DNA of 18,737 nt from Planctomycetaceae bacterium. GTDB taxonomy: Bacteria > Planctomycetota > Planctomycetia > Planctomycetales > Planctomycetaceae. Shown piece after piece: positions 17,362-18,737 of the stretch. The notes under the pieces are model-generated. The model saw nothing but the letters and a program-made list of their open reading frames with translations, did no database searches and was not told the DNA's origin. The position numbers were made by a program, and so were the translations under genes. The stretch covers positions 1 through 18,737 of the forward strand of contig DLVV01000234.1 in assembly GCA_003445035.1 (NCBI GenBank). Reading direction: 5' to 3'. How positions within the stretch are numbered: the first letter of the stretch is position 1; every line of letters begins with the position of its first letter.

Positions 17362-17399
17362 CCCCCCGGCGGCGGCAGGAACCAGGCAGGCACACAGGC

Positions 17400-18638
17400 A
17401 TGACGACCGAGTTGCAAGATCCCCGGATCGTCGAATACGACGTTCGCACCGACGAGATGCTTGTCAACATGGGGCCTCAGCACCCCAGCACCCATGGTGT
17501 GCTGCGACTGCTGCTGCGAACCGACGGAGAGATCGTCCACGAGGTCACTCCGCACCTGGGCTACCTGCATCGTTGTGCGGAGAAGATCGGCGAGAACCTC
17601 GCACCGCCACAGTGGGTGCCCTACACCGACCGGATGGACTACCTGGCCGGGATGAACATGAACCTCGGCATGTCACTGGCTGTCGAGAAACTTGTGGGGA
17701 TGGAACTGTCCGAGAAGGCCCAGGTCATTCGCGTGCTGATTGCCGAGTTGGGACGTGTTGCCAGCCACCTGGTCGGCATGGGAGCTTACGGACTCGACCT
17801 GGGCACCTTCAGCCCCTTCCTGTGGGCGTTCCGCGAACGCGAGATCGTGCTGGACCTTTTCGAAGAGGTGTGCGGGGCCCGGCTGACCTACAGCTACATC
17901 ACCCCCGGCGGTGCCACACACGACCTGCCCAGTTCGATCAACCTGCCCCCGGGACTCGCCGCACTGACCAACCAGTCCCCCGACACCACCGTCTCGTGGA
18001 CCGACGCCCTGACGCAATTCCTCAACTGGCTCGAACCCAGGATTGAGGAATACCACACGCTGCTGACACGAAACCAGATCTTCATCAAGCGGACCGCCGG
18101 CCTCGGAGTGCTTTCGCCGGAAATGGCCAAGAGCTTCGGATGCACCGGCCCGGTTCTGCGGGGCAGTGGGGTCGACTGGGACCTCCGCCGCGACGGCGAG
18201 GAGATCTACACGGGAATGTACCAGGGATACGACTTCGACATCCCGGTGGCCCCCTTCGATGCCGCTCCACCCGAGGCTGTCCTCGGTGACAACTGGTGCC
18301 GCTTCTACGTGAGGATGATGGAAGTGGTGCAGTCGATTCGCCTGGTGCGACAGGCCATCGAAAAGTACGCCACCGCAGAAGGCAACTACCGCGAAACATT
18401 CAAGCTGGCCACCAAGCTGCCAGTTGACGAGTGCTACCTGGAAACAGAATGCCCGCGAGGGCAGATGGGCTTCTACCTGGTCGGAGACGGCAGCAGCGAG
18501 CCGTTCCGGGCACGAGCCAAGAGTTCCTGCTTCTGCAACCTCGCCGTCACCTCGCCACTCTCTGAAGGGTTTTTGCTGGCCGACATCCCGGCGATCGTCG
18601 GCTCGCTCGATGTCGTCATGGGCGAGATCGACCGGTAG
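17400..18638 (+). CDS. nuoD: NADH-quinone oxidoreductase subunit D (49 kDa)
   Basis: NuoD forms the quinone pocket of complex I with NuoB. The protein has 412 residues and looks complete. MGPQHPSTHGVLRL (24-37) carries H32, and RMDYLAGMN (78-86) carries Y81; these correspond to the quinone headgroup ligands H38 and Y87 of the Thermus enzyme. GCTGPVLRGSGVDWDLR, CPRGQMGFYLVGDGSSEPFR and a C-terminus ending GSLDVVMGEIDR are typical. The start at 17400 puts the N-terminus at the family norm; a longer frame upstream overlaps nuoC. The segment RAKSSCFCNL replaces the usual R-x-R-x-P-S-F-x-N-L, so the Pro is lost and two cysteines are present, a small oddity near the C-terminus. Confidence 0.96.
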   Translation: MTTELQDPRIVEYDVRTDEMLVNMGPQHPSTHGVLRLLLRTDGEIVHEVTPHLGYLHRCAEKIGENLAPPQWVPYTDRMDYLAGMNMNLGMSLAVEKLVGMELSEKAQVIRVLIAELGRVASHLVGMGAYGLDLGTFSPFLWAFREREIVLDLFEEVCGARLTYSYITPGGATHDLPSSINLPPGLAALTNQSPDTTVSWTDALTQFLNWLEPRIEEYHTLLTRNQIFIKRTAGLGVLSPEMAKSFGCTGPVLRGSGVDWDLRRDGEEIYTGMYQGYDFDIPVAPFDAAPPEAVLGDNWCRFYVRMMEVVQSIRLVRQAIEKYATAEGNYRETFKLATKLPVDECYLETECPRGQMGFYLVGDGSSEPFRARAKSSCFCNLAVTSPLSEGFLLADIPAIVGSLDVVMGEIDR

Positions 18639-18737
18639 CCGGATTTCCCATTCGACGCAGGCTCCCGGACTCCCAACGCGGTGCCGGGACAGCAATCTCC
18701 AGGGACAGCTCACCCGGGTTGCGGTGGATCGAAGTCC
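18639..18737. other. Right-edge stretch after nuoD
   Basis: These 99 bases show no gene that I can support. They could be an intergenic spacer or the start of a further gene beyond the window; a GTG near 18724 is open to the edge but too short to judge. Confidence 0.4.

Overview
The window looks like a chromosomal segment of a Planctomycetota bacterium. It is G+C-rich by eye, few starts have strong Shine-Dalgarno sites, and the gene content fits that phylum: a GYF-domain membrane protein, a zinc-ribbon/Ig-like/TPR chimera, a formylglycine-generating enzyme, a YVTN beta-propeller fused to a di-haem cytochrome c, and DUF2071 and DUF2203 proteins. This assignment is inference; there is no rRNA in the window to confirm it. 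I saw no tRNA, CRISPR array, insertion sequence or phage gene.

Layout. (1) Positions 1-3774, minus strand: a 748-residue envelope protein is followed by a GYF-domain gene whose reading frame breaks at a run of eight G (1246-1253). The membrane-anchored remainder continues in another frame off the left edge. (2) 3775-4122 is intergenic. (3) 4123-5247, minus strand: a lipid-anchored formylglycine-generating enzyme. (4) 5367-9509, plus strand: a four-gene run of propeller/di-haem cytochrome, thioredoxin-like lipoprotein, DUF2062 membrane protein and PfkB sugar kinase. (5) 9506-11023, minus strand: a Cys/His-rich lipoprotein and a DUF2071 protein. (6) 11334-12969, plus strand: a DksA/TraR zinc-finger regulator and an HtrA-type protease. 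(7) 12966-13925, minus strand: a nucleoside-hydrolase-fold protein with several active-site residues replaced. (8) 14085-15119, plus strand: trpD. (9) 15243-18638, plus strand: a complex I gene run in the order nuoI, DUF2203, nuoA, nuoC, nuoD, tightly coupled and without nuoB between nuoA and nuoC.

How they may work together. The plus-strand run at 5367-9509 puts a secreted haem protein next to a secreted thiol-redox protein, which fits extracytoplasmic redox work. The complex I genes encode the membrane-arm entry subunit (NuoA), the connecting subunits (NuoC, NuoD) and the Fe-S subunit (NuoI), so other subunits, including the essential NuoB, must be encoded elsewhere. The most unusual points are the nuo gene order with an embedded DUF2203, the long loop inserted in NuoA, the degenerate nucleoside hydrolase, the homopolymer frameshift in the GYF gene, and the 13-cysteine lipoprotein.
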